Part shown: positions 1 through 9,246 of the stretch, piece after piece | How positions within the stretch are numbered: the stretch's first letter is position 1 | How the letters are laid out: every line of letters begins with the position of its first letter | Origin: Bradyrhizobium sp. CB2312 | Lineage (GTDB): Bacteria > Pseudomonadota > Alphaproteobacteria > Rhizobiales > Xanthobacteraceae | Length of the DNA: 64,000 nt | Assembly (NCBI RefSeq): GCF_029714425.1 | Contig: NZ_CP121668.1 | Coordinates: 5,849,501 to 5,913,500 of the forward strand | Direction: 5' to 3' | Notes under the pieces: generated by a model | Databases searched by the model: none | The model's input: only the letters and a program-made list of their open reading frames with translations | What the model was told of the DNA's origin: nothing | Translations under genes and position numbers: made by a program

Positions 1-789
1 GTCGGCGGAGTTTGCACACTCTTCTGCGACCTGGACTTCCGTCAACCCAGTACAATCAAGCGCAATACCCTGATTTCCAACGAGAGCCAATTGCGTCCTG
101 TTTGCGGCACCAAATTTCCTCATCAAATGGCCTACGTACACCTTCACTGTTGCTTCCGTCATCCCGAGCTCCCGCGCGATCATCTTGTTAGAGTCTCCGA
201 AGCGGACACGCTCAAGCACCTCTCCTTCTCGTCCCGTGAGCTTGTTTTTCCTCCTGCGCCCGCTCTGATCGGATTTCGAGCCAGCATTGCAGTACTGTGA
301 TCGCGGTCTCTCTTCCTGTGACTGGTTTTGCGCTGATTGCCGCTGAAGTTGACGAATAGCAGCTTGTGGAAAATACGAACCACCATGCAGAATGAATGAC
401 AATGCTTCGCATGCGAGATTGGCGTCTATACCGGTTGGGACAAAGCCTGTTATCTCAGCGGCGACTGCGGCCTCGATCTCCTGAGGATCATCTCTATCCG
501 AGATAATGATTAAAGGTACGTCGCCTGATTTCCCACGGAGCATCATGAACGTTTGCAAGTTTCCCGGCTCAGCGATGGAGTCGCCGCCCACGTTGACAAT
601 CAGCATCCGAATGTCTGCTTGTGCGTGAAGTGCTTCGCAGGCCTGCTCGACATCGAAAGATGTCAACCTCAGATCTTCCGAGTTTGCCCAATTCTGAAAG
701 AAGCTTATCAAGCTCGCGCGTCGCAGGCTTTTTGAATCAATAATCGCAACTAACGGTTTCCCATGAGCGATGGACATTCCGCGACTCAT
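1..789 (-). CDS. LuxR-family regulator with degenerate receiver domain (3' end off window)
   Basis: A 263-codon open frame runs from ATG at 789 off the left edge; an in-frame ATG at 777 is an alternative start. Residues 11-135 resemble a response-regulator receiver, but the phospho-acceptor position is Asn66 (MLIVNVGG) and the acidic pocket keeps only Asp18 (AIIDSK), so aspartyl phosphorylation is unlikely. A charged linker (about 150-183) leads to a clear LuxR/FixJ helix-turn-helix at 184-237 (LTGREGEVLERV, MTEATVKVYVGHL). It is divergent from the double-glycine peptide genes, which suggests it controls them; that link is inference. Confidence 0.85.
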   Translation of the reverse strand, partial: MSRGMSIAHGKPLVAIIDSKSLRRASLISFFQNWANSEDLRLTSFDVEQACEALHAQADIRMLIVNVGGDSIAEPGNLQTFMMLRGKSGDVPLIIISDRDDPQEIEAAVAAEITGFVPTGIDANLACEALSFILHGGSYFPQAAIRQLQRQSAQNQSQEERPRSQYCNAGSKSDQSGRRRKNKLTGREGEVLERVRFGDSNKMIARELGMTEATVKVYVGHLMRKFGAANRTQLALVGNQGIALDCTGLTEVQVAEECANSAD

Positions 790-1315
790 GCGTCTGCGCC
801 CCACACACTTGCATTGCGATTGGCAATTCAGATAGCTCAATTTGCCCGTGTACCGCAATCTCCTTCAAAATAGGTAGAGGCCATCACCTCAGAGGGGGAT
901 GGGACATGAAGCTCTCATGGATATAAGGCTCCCGTCAAAAGAATGGTGACGGCGGCCGCTAAGCGAGACGCATCCTCAGATCACATGTCAGGTCAAGCGG
1001 CGAATGCGTTCTGTCGGTGCGCATCGGAGCCATCGAACCGCACGATGCGGCAGCGCGACGCTCAGCGAGCAATTTGTCGGAGGTCATCACCCGATCGCGC
1101 ATCGTAACAGAAGGAAACTCGTTTTAGGTCAAAGGTCGTATATCGCCGTTCTCAGAGCAACGGTCGTACGCGGCGACATTGGTCATGGGGCAGTCAAATG
1201 TCGTACACCTCATGCAGCGTTGCGCAACATTGAAATCTACGTAGCGTTTGTTTCGCAAGAAGACTGCCGACACTGGCAATCTATTGCGTCAGACCGACTC
1301 AAACAGGAGGCTGCA
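790..1315. other. Intergenic region between LuxR-type regulator and peptide cassette
   Basis: This 526-base divergent spacer has no convincing gene. An open frame upstream of 1316, in frame with the first peptide, has no recognisable content and is probably chance. A perfect 10-bp palindrome GTTGCGCAAC at 1219-1228 lies about 90 bases before the first peptide and could be an operator. The peptide promoter should be here, but no confident -35/-10 pair was identified. Confidence 0.5.
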
Positions 1316-1507
1316 ATGACCATGACTAGCAACAATGGAATGCGTGAGTTGGCCGATAAGGAACTGGATGCTGTGTGTGGAGGAGGATGGGGCGTCAGAA
1401 CGGGAGACATTTATGCCTTCCAGAAAAACGTTGCTGTGGTGAACAAGAGCTGGAACACCACAATCTACCAGTCCAACAACAACAATACTGGAATTCAGTA
1501 CGCATAA
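1316..1507 (+). CDS. Double-glycine leader peptide A (bacteriocin-like cargo)
   Basis: This is a 63-aa peptide with a strong ribosome site AGGAGG at 1305-1310, five bases before ATG. The leader MRELADKELDAVCGGG has the acidic/hydrophobic spacing of class II bacteriocin and microcin leaders (EL...EL..V.GG) ending in a Gly-Gly processing site at about residues 22-24. The mature part, starting near GWGVRTGD, is about 40 aa, rich in Asn/Thr/Val, with an NNNN run near the C terminus and only the leader Cys21. It lies upstream of a second peptide and a C39-peptidase exporter that would cleave such a leader. Whether the product is a toxin, signal or surface peptide cannot be told from sequence. Confidence 0.75.
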   Translation: MTMTSNNGMRELADKELDAVCGGGWGVRTGDIYAFQKNVAVVNKSWNTTIYQSNNNNTGIQYA

Positions 1508-1513
1508 CTGATT

Positions 1514-1550
1514 GCCCGCTCCTCCCGATCCGACTTGCGGAGGAGCGGGC
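1514..1550 (+). promoter_or_regulatory. Perfect 12-bp hairpin between the two peptide genes
   Basis: GCCCGCTCCTCC at 1514-1525 pairs perfectly with GGAGGAGCGGGC at 1539-1550 around a 13-base loop. No T-run follows, so it is not a classical terminator. It ends six bases before the AACAGGAGA ribosome site of peptide B. A role in partial attenuation, RNA processing or stabilising the upstream message would give unequal peptide doses; this is inference. Confidence 0.7.
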
Positions 1551-1570
1551 TCTTCAACAGGAGACTCTCA

Positions 1571-1768
1571 ATGACTTTAAAGCGCGCGCCCTATGACTTG
1601 AGCGATCGGGACATCGACATGGTCTCTGCGGGTCGGAGCATCCACATCGCGATCGTTGTGAGATCGTCAGATCAAACCATTGTTCAAACCGGCGGAAGCC
1701 AGCTCGATGTAATAACGAATAACAGGACCGTCATTGACGGCATGTCGATCGGCAAGCCCAGTAGGTAG
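1571..1768 (+). CDS. Double-glycine-like leader peptide B (paralogue of peptide A)
   Basis: This 65-aa peptide starts at ATG 1571 behind AACAGGAGA. The leader YDLSDRDIDMVSAG matches the double-glycine leader pattern (LS..ELD.VSGG) but ends Ala-Gly rather than Gly-Gly. Its mature part carries IAIVVRSSDQTIVQ, which aligns with VAVVNKSWNTTIYQ in peptide A, so the two are paralogues. There is no cysteine. It sits 51 bases before the adaptor gene. It could be the second half of a two-peptide bacteriocin or a matching immunity or signal peptide; the paralogy favours a two-cargo system. Confidence 0.65.
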   Translation: MTLKRAPYDLSDRDIDMVSAGRSIHIAIVVRSSDQTIVQTGGSQLDVITNNRTVIDGMSIGKPSR

Positions 1769-1819
1769 TGGGTTTCAGTTCACTAACACCCTCTGATGGA
1801 CTCCCGAGGCACATAGGCA

Positions 1820-3124
1820 TTGGGTTCTGCAGCCGTGTCTTCACAGCTACTCTTATTTCGCCAGGAGGCAGTTGAGTTCCAACACGACCATCGGCAGTGG
1901 GGCCAGGTGGCGTTGCTCCAGACGAGATCGACGAAGGTCATAAGCTGGTTGATTGCGGCCGTAGTTGCACTTACGGCCACCTTCCTGTTTGTCGGACAGT
2001 ATGCTCGAAAAGAGACCGTTGCGGGGTACCTGACGCCGATCGCCGGCACGGCGAAGATTTTCGCCTCAAAGGCGGGCACAATCAAAGAGGTTCATGTCAA
2101 AGAGGGTCAGGAGGTAAAAACAGGGCAGAGGCTCTTAACCATCGAAACCACCCAGATTGCGGCAAATGGGCAGGACGTGAACGATGTTATGCTCGGCACG
2201 CTGCGGTCGGAGCAAGTCTCACTAAGAAATCAAATCTGCGCGGAACAGGACCGCATTAACTCCGAGGAAGCACGCCTATCGGCCAAAATCGCAAGTCTCG
2301 AAACTGAAGTATCTCGGTTCGACGCCCAGATTGAGAACCAGCGCGATCAAATTCGGTTGTCGAGCGAACTCGTTTCGTCTGTAACGAGCCTGGCGGCTAG
2401 AGGCATAGTCTCAGACGTGGAATATAAAAAGCGGGAAATCGCCGCGCTCGAACAGAAGCAAAAGCTCGACTCCTTGAGGCAGCAGGCAGCCGCTCGGCAG
2501 AATGAGCTGACCGAAGCCCGTTCCTCGCTCGAACAACTGCCGACCATCACGGCAGGAAAGATCCAGAACCTGCGCAGCGCACTTGCCACGACAGAACAGC
2601 GCATAGCTGAAATTAATGGACGCCGCGCTTACGAGGTGCGAGCGCCAGCGGCGGGACGCATCTCAATTTTGCAAGCAACTGTTGGTCAATTCGCAGATCC
2701 GCAAAGACCGCAAATGCAGATCGTCCCTGACCACAGTGAGCTGCAAGCGAACCTGTTTGTTCCGGCCAAGGCCATAGGCTTTGTTCAGCCAGGGCAGGAC
2801 GTCAGAATACTATATGAGTCGTTCCCTTATCAGCAGTTCGGTACATATCGCGGCCGCGTAAGTGAAGTCTCACAGACGATGATGACTCGCGCCGAGACCT
2901 CCGCGCCCATTGAGCTTAAGGAGCCTGCTTACCGAGTCACGGCGAGACTCGATCGCCCGGACATTGACGCATATGGCAAGCGCATACGGCTTCAGGCCGA
3001 TATGCTTTTGAAAGCAGATATCATCCTTGAAAGGCGATCTCTGATCAGATGGTTACTCGATCCGTTGCTCAGCGTCAGAATGTCAATCTCAGGATGCTAT
3101 CATGGTGGATGTACTAAACCGTAG
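1820..3124 (+). CDS. HlyD-family membrane-fusion protein (peptide exporter adaptor)
   Basis: This is a 434-aa periplasmic adaptor of a type I secretion/bacteriocin exporter. Starts are non-ATG: TTG at 1820 (GAGG at 1806-1809) or GTG at 1835. One transmembrane segment lies near residues 35-60 (VISWLIAAVVALTATFLFVG), followed by a lipoyl/barrel-sandwich half, a long alpha-hairpin (about 120-270, heptad-rich and Gln/Arg-rich), the second lipoyl half (YEVRAPAAGRISIL) and a beta-barrel. It overlaps the ABC exporter gene by 23 bases, so the two are translationally coupled. No TolC-like outer-membrane partner is in the window. Confidence 0.9.
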   Translation: MGSAAVSSQLLLFRQEAVEFQHDHRQWGQVALLQTRSTKVISWLIAAVVALTATFLFVGQYARKETVAGYLTPIAGTAKIFASKAGTIKEVHVKEGQEVKTGQRLLTIETTQIAANGQDVNDVMLGTLRSEQVSLRNQICAEQDRINSEEARLSAKIASLETEVSRFDAQIENQRDQIRLSSELVSSVTSLAARGIVSDVEYKKREIAALEQKQKLDSLRQQAAARQNELTEARSSLEQLPTITAGKIQNLRSALATTEQRIAEINGRRAYEVRAPAAGRISILQATVGQFADPQRPQMQIVPDHSELQANLFVPAKAIGFVQPGQDVRILYESFPYQQFGTYRGRVSEVSQTMMTRAETSAPIELKEPAYRVTARLDRPDIDAYGKRIRLQADMLLKADIILERRSLIRWLLDPLLSVRMSISGCYHGGCTKP

Positions 3125-5276
3125 GCATCACCTACCGGTAATCCGACAAACAGAAGCAGCGGAATGCGGTCTCGCGTGCGTTGCTATGATAAGTTCCTAT
3201 CATGGCCACCAAATCGATCTGAACACGCTGCGCCGGCGCTATCCCGTGTCGCTAAAGGGTGTGACGCTAAGAGCCCTAATTCAGCTGGCCAGCCAGATGC
3301 AACTCGCTAGTCGTCCTCTGCGCTATGAGCTTGCTAACATCAGGGACCTGCACCTGCCCGCGATCGTGCACTGGGACATGAACCATTTCGTAGTCCTGAA
3401 GTCCACCACGAGGCGAGGTATTGTGGTGCATGACCCGGCGCTGGGAGAGAGGTTCTTTCCGACTGTCGAAGCCTCCAAGCATCTGACTGGCGTTGCTCTT
3501 GAGCTATCTCCAACCGAGTCATTTCTTCCCAGAGACGAGAGAGCGTGCCTCCCATTCTCAACTTTCTGGAGACAGCTGCGCGGTAACGCACATGCACTGG
3601 CCCAGGTTTTCGTGCTTTCGATAGTTCTTGAAGCATTTGTGATTGCCAGCCCTTTCTACCTCCAGCTCAGCGTCGATGAGGTAAGCGCCAGGGGCGATGC
3701 CGATCTGATGACGGTGCTGGCTCTTGGATTTGCTCTCCTAACTACCATCAAAGTTGTTTCCACTATTATCCGCTCCTCGATTATTCTGGTTGTCCAGAAC
3801 GCGTTGCACTTCCAAATCGGCGCACGTCTGTTTCACCACCTGATCCGATTACCGATCGCCTATTTCGAGAAGCGGCATATCGGCGACGTGCTCTCGCGTT
3901 TCACGTCCATTGAACCAATTCGCACGACACTCGCAGAAGGCGTGATAACTGCCGCGATTGACGGGGTAATGGCGATTGCAACGTTGGCAATGATTTTTGT
4001 TTATAGCACCCAACTCGCAGTGGTAGTGCTTGTTACATTTGCAGGGTATGCCGTGGTGCGTCTAGGTCTCTATCGTTTGCTGCGAGAGCGCAACTTAGCC
4101 GTGATAGAAGCTAAGGCCTATGAAAACTCGACGTTCATCGAGACCCTGCGCGCGATCCAAAGCTTGAAGATTTTCAATCGTGAGACTGACCGCGAAACCC
4201 AGTGGCTTAACCGTTATGCGGAGGTTGTAAGCGCCAACGTTCGGCTGGGTCACATCAAAATAACTTTCACAGGTATCAACGACGCGCTGTTTGGTCTTGA
4301 GAACATTCTGACCATTTACCTCGCCGTCCAACTGGCTCTAGGCAATCACCTGACCGTCGGCATGATCTTCGCCTTCATTAGCTATAAACAGCAGTTTATC
4401 GAGAAGGCTGTTCAGCTAGTCGAAAAGGTTCTTGATTTTCGAATTGTCGAATTACATCTCGAGCGCTTGGCAGATATTGCCCTCAGCCCCCTTGAGCGGG
4501 GCCACGATCGGCCCTTGGCCTATACCCCGCGTGTTCAGGGCCGGATCGAATTGCGAAAAGTCTCTTTCCAATATGCTGAAATGGATCCTTTTGTACTTGA
4601 AGACGTCAGCTTTATCATTGAACCTGGGGAATTCATCACGATTATGGGTCCTTCAGGTGGAGGCAAGACGACCCTCGTCAAAGTCATGCTCGGGTTACTA
4701 GAACCGACAACCGGGGAAGTCTTGATTGACGATGTTCCTCTCTCGACGATTGGTGGAAGAGCCTATCGTGAGCACGTGGCTGCAGTGATGCAGGAGGATC
4801 AACTCCTCTCGGGCTCTATTGCCGATAATATTTGCTTTTTTGATGCCTCTTTCGACGAAGAGCGGATGATTCAATGCGCGCACCTGGCGGGTATACACGA
4901 CGAGATCATGGCGATGGCCATGACCTACAACAGTCTAATCGGAGACATGGGTAGCTCATTATCAGGCGGACAGAAACAACGACTAATGCTTGCGCGCGCG
5001 CTTTATCGACAGCCCAGCATTCTGTTTCTGGATGAGGGCACGGCCCATCTAGACGTGGATAACGAAAAGCGCATCAACGAGAGCCTTAAGGGCCTGCAAA
5101 TGACTCGGATAAATGTTGCGCACCGGCCGGAAACAAGTAGCGGAGCAGATCGAATTTTGCGAATTGCAAGGACGTTGACGAGCGATTTAAGGCGCGGTGA
5201 GCACCGCCAACGCAATGAAGCCGTCACCTCTTCCTTCTTAGAGTTGGAAAAACAGGGGCGTAGCGCTCCAAATTGA
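3102..5276 (+). CDS. Peptidase C39-containing ABC exporter (bacteriocin maturation/export)
   Basis: This is a 724-aa peptidase-containing ABC transporter. Residues 1-140 form a C39 protease with Gln16, catalytic Cys22 ([11 protein letters not shown]), His95 ([10 protein letters not shown]) and Asp111 (VHDPALG), all intact. The membrane domain spans about 165-450. The ATPase carries Walker [10 protein letters not shown] at 516-524, signature LSGGQ at 620-624, Walker B ending LFLDEG near 644, and an H-loop (NVAHRP). It should cut the leaders of the two upstream peptides at their double-Gly sites and export them with the HlyD partner. The start at 3102 (AGGA just upstream) lies inside the adaptor gene. 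Confidence 0.93.
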   Translation: MVDVLNRRHHLPVIRQTEAAECGLACVAMISSYHGHQIDLNTLRRRYPVSLKGVTLRALIQLASQMQLASRPLRYELANIRDLHLPAIVHWDMNHFVVLKSTTRRGIVVHDPALGERFFPTVEASKHLTGVALELSPTESFLPRDERACLPFSTFWRQLRGNAHALAQVFVLSIVLEAFVIASPFYLQLSVDEVSARGDADLMTVLALGFALLTTIKVVSTIIRSSIILVVQNALHFQIGARLFHHLIRLPIAYFEKRHIGDVLSRFTSIEPIRTTLAEGVITAAIDGVMAIATLAMIFVYSTQLAVVVLVTFAGYAVVRLGLYRLLRERNLAVIEAKAYENSTFIETLRAIQSLKIFNRETDRETQWLNRYAEVVSANVRLGHIKITFTGINDALFGLENILTIYLAVQLALGNHLTVGMIFAFISYKQQFIEKAVQLVEKVLDFRIVELHLERLADIALSPLERGHDRPLAYTPRVQGRIELRKVSFQYAEMDPFVLEDVSFIIEPGEFITIMGPSGGGKTTLVKVMLGLLEPTTGEVLIDDVPLSTIGGRAYREHVAAVMQEDQLLSGSIADNICFFDASFDEERMIQCAHLAGIHDEIMAMAMTYNSLIGDMGSSLSGGQKQRLMLARALYRQPSILFLDEGTAHLDVDNEKRINESLKGLQMTRINVAHRPETSSGADRILRIARTLTSDLRRGEHRQRNEAVTSSFLELEKQGRSAPN

Positions 5277-5749
5277 ACCCAGATCCGCGGCCGTAGTCAG
5301 CAGCTCAGGCGCGAGCTCGGCGAGAAGCGTTCGATCTTGTATACCGCGGCATACGAAAATCGGAGGGATAAGCCGTCCACAGGGGCCCGTTGCTGACCTC
5401 AGCCCAGAGCGCGGGCTGTCCGCTTCATAGAGGTAACCCGACCAGATTATTCTGGCTACCGAGGGCAGCCATTGGACCCAAAAGACACATTTGACGAAGA
5501 AAGGCTGTGGGCGTTCGCCGACATCCTGAAGCGTCCTTCAATGACGATCGGATTTGAGGCGATCGTGTTCGACGCGGTTAACAACTGCAGCCGTTTCAGC
5601 ACGAGGCGGCCACAGTGCTTCCGCCCCAGAACAAAGTGACTGTCGGCACAGCCGGCCTATCCTCCCAGCGCAGGGTTCTGCACGCGTCCGAGGCGAATCG
5701 CCCACTGACAGCCGCCCACGACTGTTGCCCCATAGGGCGCGGCGCTTAC
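5277..5749. other. Intergenic region after exporter operon
   Basis: About 470 bases between convergent ends of the exporter and rlpA-like genes. A 55-codon frame from TTG 5472 to 5639 (begins MDPKDTFDEERLWAF) reads like protein but has no recognisable family and may be a remnant. No terminator hairpin with a T-run was seen. Confidence 0.4.
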
Positions 5750-6259
5750 CTAAAGGACCTCTACTCGAACTTGTGCCACACCTCGATCAGTAATTGCTAA
5801 GCCGCGTGCAGCGCCAAGGGAGAGGGCCAGCACGCGGTCGCGAATCCACGGTCCGCGGTCTGCAATACGAACTATGACCGACCTGCTACTCGCAATGTCG
5901 GTCACGCGAACCCGAGTTCCGAAGGGAAGACTTCGATGGGCCGCGGTCATTTCATCGCGATTGTAGAGCGACCCGCTAGCTGTTTTACCTTTGGTGTAAG
6001 AATAGAAAGACGCTTTGCCGGTGAAAGACTTTATTGAACGATTGAAAGGCCGGGGATTGTCTGGCGTTCGCGTCCATAGTGGGCCTGCCCGAATATGCTC
6101 AGGAGGACCTTGTTTTTGCTCCTTCTCCTCGGGAGCGGGTTCAGCATGTGCCTTCAGAATAATAGGCCATCTATCGTCGAAGTCTTGTGCTGAAGCATAA
6201 GGAGACTGAAAGCAAGCAGATAAGGACGCGATCGCGATTCCTGCAAACAGAAGACGCAT
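5750..6259 (-). CDS. rlpA: RlpA-like double-psi beta-barrel lipoprotein
   Basis: This 169-aa protein starts at ATG 6259, six bases after GGAG; a GTG at 6271 overlaps that ribosome site and is less likely. The N terminus is a lipoprotein-type signal (MRLLFAGIAIASLSAC, lipobox LSAC). After a Pro/Glu-rich linker, residues 83-169 form the RlpA domain: GKASFYS, GKTASG, MTAAHRSLPFGTRVRVTD, VRIADRGPW, LALSLGAARGL. RlpA proteins are septal/peptidoglycan-acting; this one lacks a SPOR domain, as in short rhizobial paralogues. It stands alone between the peptide cassette and a broken SDR gene. Confidence 0.88.
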   Translation of the reverse strand: MRLLFAGIAIASLSACFQSPYASAQDFDDRWPIILKAHAEPAPEEKEQKQGPPEHIRAGPLWTRTPDNPRPFNRSIKSFTGKASFYSYTKGKTASGSLYNRDEMTAAHRSLPFGTRVRVTDIASSRSVIVRIADRGPWIRDRVLALSLGAARGLAITDRGVAQVRVEVL

Positions 6260-6389
6260 GATCAACTCCACTCACTGACGATACAAAGAATCAATGATTT
6301 TTAACAAGCGGCGTTCCCCAGCGTGCAGAGCAGCATACAACGGAACAGCCTTGTTCATTCGGGATGATTTTTTTTGGAGGTCGGAACTA

Positions 6390-6833
6390 CTATGAAGCGT
6401 ACACACCCGCGGCCTCAAACAGATTTGCCTGCAGCCCGAGCATTCCTGCAACCGCCTCGGCGCCCCTGCCGGAGGCAGAGATATCTCCATTGTCTTTGAC
6501 TTCCACAACGGCGCCAGTGGAGAAGCTGAGCGACGGGCCGTTTGAGCGTGCGAAACTTCCTCGTTGCCCTTGATGCGGGCTCGAAAGGTATATCTGCAGC
6601 GAGCGCATCATGATCCTCTCATAGAGCCGATCGAGATCCTGGAGGTTCTGCACGTCCCCTCGGACGGCGGTCGCCCGGTCGCCGATTAGAGCGACCGCCA
6701 TGTTGAGTTCCTCCTGCCGGCGGCCGGTGATGTAGACGAACGCTCCTTCCCGCGCGAACCGCTGGGCCGTCGCGAGCCCGAGACCGCTGCTGCCCCCGGT
6801 CACCACCGCTACCTTGTGCTGCAATCTGAGCAT
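6390..6833 (-). pseudogene. Truncated short-chain dehydrogenase/reductase
   Basis: ATG 6833 (GAGGGGAAAACC upstream) opens a normal SDR N terminus with cofactor motif TGGSSGLG and RGDVQNLQDLDRLYER, up to about residue 72. From about 6615 downward the frame continues to a stop at 6390 with sequence unlike any SDR: no NAG motif, no YxxxK and none of the remaining 170 or so residues. It is therefore a 5' fragment joined to unrelated DNA. It is the last gene in line with the reductase cluster on this strand and was probably once part of it. Confidence 0.7.
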
Positions 6834-6892
6834 GGTTTTCCCCTCTCTGAGTCAGCGGCCTTCTCGAAGCGGCCGCGCAATCCACATCCGAT

Positions 6893-8008
6893 CTATTTCG
6901 ATACCGGCGGCAAAAACTTTCGATCGATCAGAGACTGCAGCGCCTTGCGGAACGAGAGCTCCGTGTCGACCGTCTTCGAGAATCCAGCCTGGCGCAGCTT
7001 GATGGTGCTCACGAAGGCTCGCGGCCCCGCCGGGGCGCCATAGGCGAACGCGAAGTCCGCATGCTGGTCCCCTTGACCGATAAGCTCACGGAGGTTGTGC
7101 GAGCGAAGGCCATGCTTCGCGACGATCTTATCCCAGACGCCGGCATTCTCGGCGATGTAGGCCGTCACGCTCGTCGGACTATCCGCTCCGGCTTCGGCCC
7201 CGAGGGTCTCCGCCAATCCCGGCCACAAGTTGCGCCACTCGAACACGTCGCCGTTGGTAATGTTGAACGCCTCGTTCGCCGCCTGCGGCGACTGAGCGGC
7301 CCACACCATCACGTCGCCGACGAGATCCGCATCGGCCGCCTCCCAGACGAACGACGGGCCGCCAGGGAATCCGAACGGCTCTCCCTTTTCGCGGCGGATC
7401 GCCGCGTAGACCCCGATGGCCGGCAGAACGTTCAGCGCGCCCGGAGTGGGCCCCGTGACGAGCTGCGGACGCAGAGCGGTGTAGTTGAACCCGTGTTTGG
7501 CGCCGGCCTCGCCGACATAGGCCTCTTGGTCGAAGAAGAAGTTCGGGTGATCCTTGCGGGCATCACGTTCGCGAGCCGGGATCGGAATCGGGTGCAGATG
7601 CACGCCGTAGACCTTCGTCCCCTGCAGGATGCTGATGTGCCGGAAGTCGGAGGCGTTGCGGACGATCGGTTCGACCACGTTGCGCAACATGGCGTTGTTG
7701 GTGTCGATCTGGTCCTTGCTCGACCAGCCGGCCACCAGCTCCGGCTTCTCATGCAGGGCCGTGTAGGCGATGTGCGTGACGTCCGTCAGCGGCTCGAAGG
7801 CGGCGCGGGACTTTTCCTCGTCTCGCAGATCGACGGAAAGAAACTGGACCTCGCGGCCGCTCGGCAGCTCGGGCTTGCGGCGTGATACGCCGATCACATC
7901 CCAGCCTGCATCGAGAAACTTCTCGATGGCCGCCACGCCGAGCAGACCGCTCGCGCCCGTGACGAGGACCTTATCCCGTGCGGGGTTTGCCTGATTGTTC
8001 GTGCTCAT
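6893..8008 (-). CDS. PRISE-like extended SDR (progesterone 5-beta-reductase/iridoid synthase-like NAD(P)-dependent reductase)
   Basis: This 371-aa protein starts at ATG 8008 behind CAAGAGGTCGGAAAC. An extended Rossmann fold begins VLVTGASGLLGVAAIEKFLDAGWDVIGVSRR. The middle part (HISILQGTKVYGVHL, YTALRPQLVTGPTPGALNV) and the length match the PRISE group of enone reductases found in many rhizobia as NAD-dependent epimerase-like proteins. Those reduce activated C=C bonds, which fits the ene-reductase and GST nearby. A LysR-type dyad (8159-8173) lies about 150 bases upstream. The exact substrate is unknown. Confidence 0.8.
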   Translation of the reverse strand: MSTNNQANPARDKVLVTGASGLLGVAAIEKFLDAGWDVIGVSRRKPELPSGREVQFLSVDLRDEEKSRAAFEPLTDVTHIAYTALHEKPELVAGWSSKDQIDTNNAMLRNVVEPIVRNASDFRHISILQGTKVYGVHLHPIPIPARERDARKDHPNFFFDQEAYVGEAGAKHGFNYTALRPQLVTGPTPGALNVLPAIGVYAAIRREKGEPFGFPGGPSFVWEAADADLVGDVMVWAAQSPQAANEAFNITNGDVFEWRNLWPGLAETLGAEAGADSPTSVTAYIAENAGVWDKIVAKHGLRSHNLRELIGQGDQHADFAFAYGAPAGPRAFVSTIKLRQAGFSKTVDTELSFRKALQSLIDRKFLPPVSK

Positions 8009-8148
8009 GTTTCCGACCTCTTGTTGTCGTAGGTGCTGGCCACGGATCTCACGTTCCGTGGCGGTCAACGCGAGCCCTTGATCGTCTCCCGTCTCCCTTG
8101 CCGGAGATAATTGCGCATCCGCGGTCGGCCCGGCAGTTTTCTCGAGGT

Positions 8149-8175
8149 GATATTGTTCATTCCGACCAGGAATGA
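8149..8175 (-). promoter_or_regulatory. Putative LysR operator 1 (TCATTCC-N5-GGAATGA)
   Basis: A perfect 7-bp dyad TCATTCC/GGAATGA with a 5-base spacer, i.e. a T-N11-A LysR box, flanked by GATAT on the side of the regulated gene. It is one of five related sites between 8.1 and 16.3 kb. Confidence 0.6.
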
Positions 8176-8290
8176 CAGGAGCCGATACCTTTCGCGTCCC
8201 GCGGCCATGCCCAGAGTCACGATCGCTGGGGGTAGGGATCGGTGAGACGTCTTGTCTTGCTGCTAGTGGTTGCCAGCCCGTTGTCCGAAG

Positions 8291-9232
8291 CTATGCAGAT
8301 GTCGCGTTGGCCTCGAGCCATTTCGCGATGTTGGCCGCGGCATCGCCATAGAAGATACGGTACAGATCTTCGGTGACGTAGCCGAGGTGAGGCGTCGCCA
8401 GGACGTTTTCCAGCCTCCGAAAGGGATGATCGGAGGGCAGCGGCTCATGATCGAACACGTCTACCGCTGCGCCGGCGATCTTGCGCGCCCGCAGCGCCTC
8501 GATGAGGGCCGCCTCGTCTACGATCGGACCACGCGATGTGTTCACCAGTTTCGCGGTGGGCTTCATCAGAGCGAACTCGGGCGCTCCGACCAGGCCTCTG
8601 GTACGGCCGCTCAGCACTAGATGTATCGTCACGACATCCGCCTCGCGGAACAGGGTCTGCTTGTCGACGAGAGTAGCACCGGCGGCACTGGCCTTCTCCT
8701 CGGTTAGGTTCTGGCTCCAGGCGATCACCTTCATTCCGAAGGCGAGACCGATGCGAGCGACTTCCCTTCCGATGTTGCCTAATCCGACGATCGCGAGGCT
8801 TTTGCCGCGCAGGTTCGTGCCGAGACCGGTCTGCCACCCGCCGGCCCTGAGCGAAGCAGCCTCACGGTCGATGCCCCGCATGCCGGCCAGAATCAGCGAC
8901 CAGGTGAACTCGATGGTCGGAGTGGAATCGTAGCCGGTCGCGGTGACCGCGATGCCGAGGTCGGTCGCGGCCTGGCTGTCGATCGATGCGTTTCGGGGCC
9001 CCGTCGAAGCTATCAGTTTCAGGTTAGGTAATCGATCCAGGATTTCCCGTGGAAGCGGCGTGCGCTCACGCATGACGCATACCACGTCGAACGGTCGCAA
9101 CCGTTCGACGACTGCCGAAGGATCGGCCACGTGGTCGTTGAACACCGTGATCTCGGCGCGGCGACGGACGCCGGACCAATCGGCGAGCTGCAGCGCCACA
9201 TTCTGGTAGTCGTCGAGGATTGCAACTTTCAT
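8291..9232 (-). CDS. D-2-hydroxyacid dehydrogenase family protein
   Basis: This 313-aa enzyme starts at ATG 9232, nine bases after GGAG. The NAD-binding motif is SLAIVGLGNIGREVARIGLA; catalytic Arg is in NTSRGPIVDE, Glu in VFDHEPLP and His in ATPHLGY, so the Arg-Glu-His set is complete. The family oxidises or reduces 2-hydroxy/2-keto acids or glyoxylate-type substrates. It follows the alpha/beta hydrolase gene by 14 bases, so both are in one operon; a hydrolase feeding a hydroxyacid to this enzyme is plausible but unproven. Confidence 0.9.
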   Translation of the reverse strand: MKVAILDDYQNVALQLADWSGVRRRAEITVFNDHVADPSAVVERLRPFDVVCVMRERTPLPREILDRLPNLKLIASTGPRNASIDSQAATDLGIAVTATGYDSTPTIEFTWSLILAGMRGIDREAASLRAGGWQTGLGTNLRGKSLAIVGLGNIGREVARIGLAFGMKVIAWSQNLTEEKASAAGATLVDKQTLFREADVVTIHLVLSGRTRGLVGAPEFALMKPTAKLVNTSRGPIVDEAALIEALRARKIAGAAVDVFDHEPLPSDHPFRRLENVLATPHLGYVTEDLYRIFYGDAAANIAKWLEANATSA

Positions 9233-9246
9233 CGGACCACTCTCCA

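Noticed and set aside
1004..1315. 104-codon upstream extension of peptide A
   Set aside because: No family similarity and a perfect ribosome site precedes the internal ATG at 1316, giving a normal double-glycine leader.
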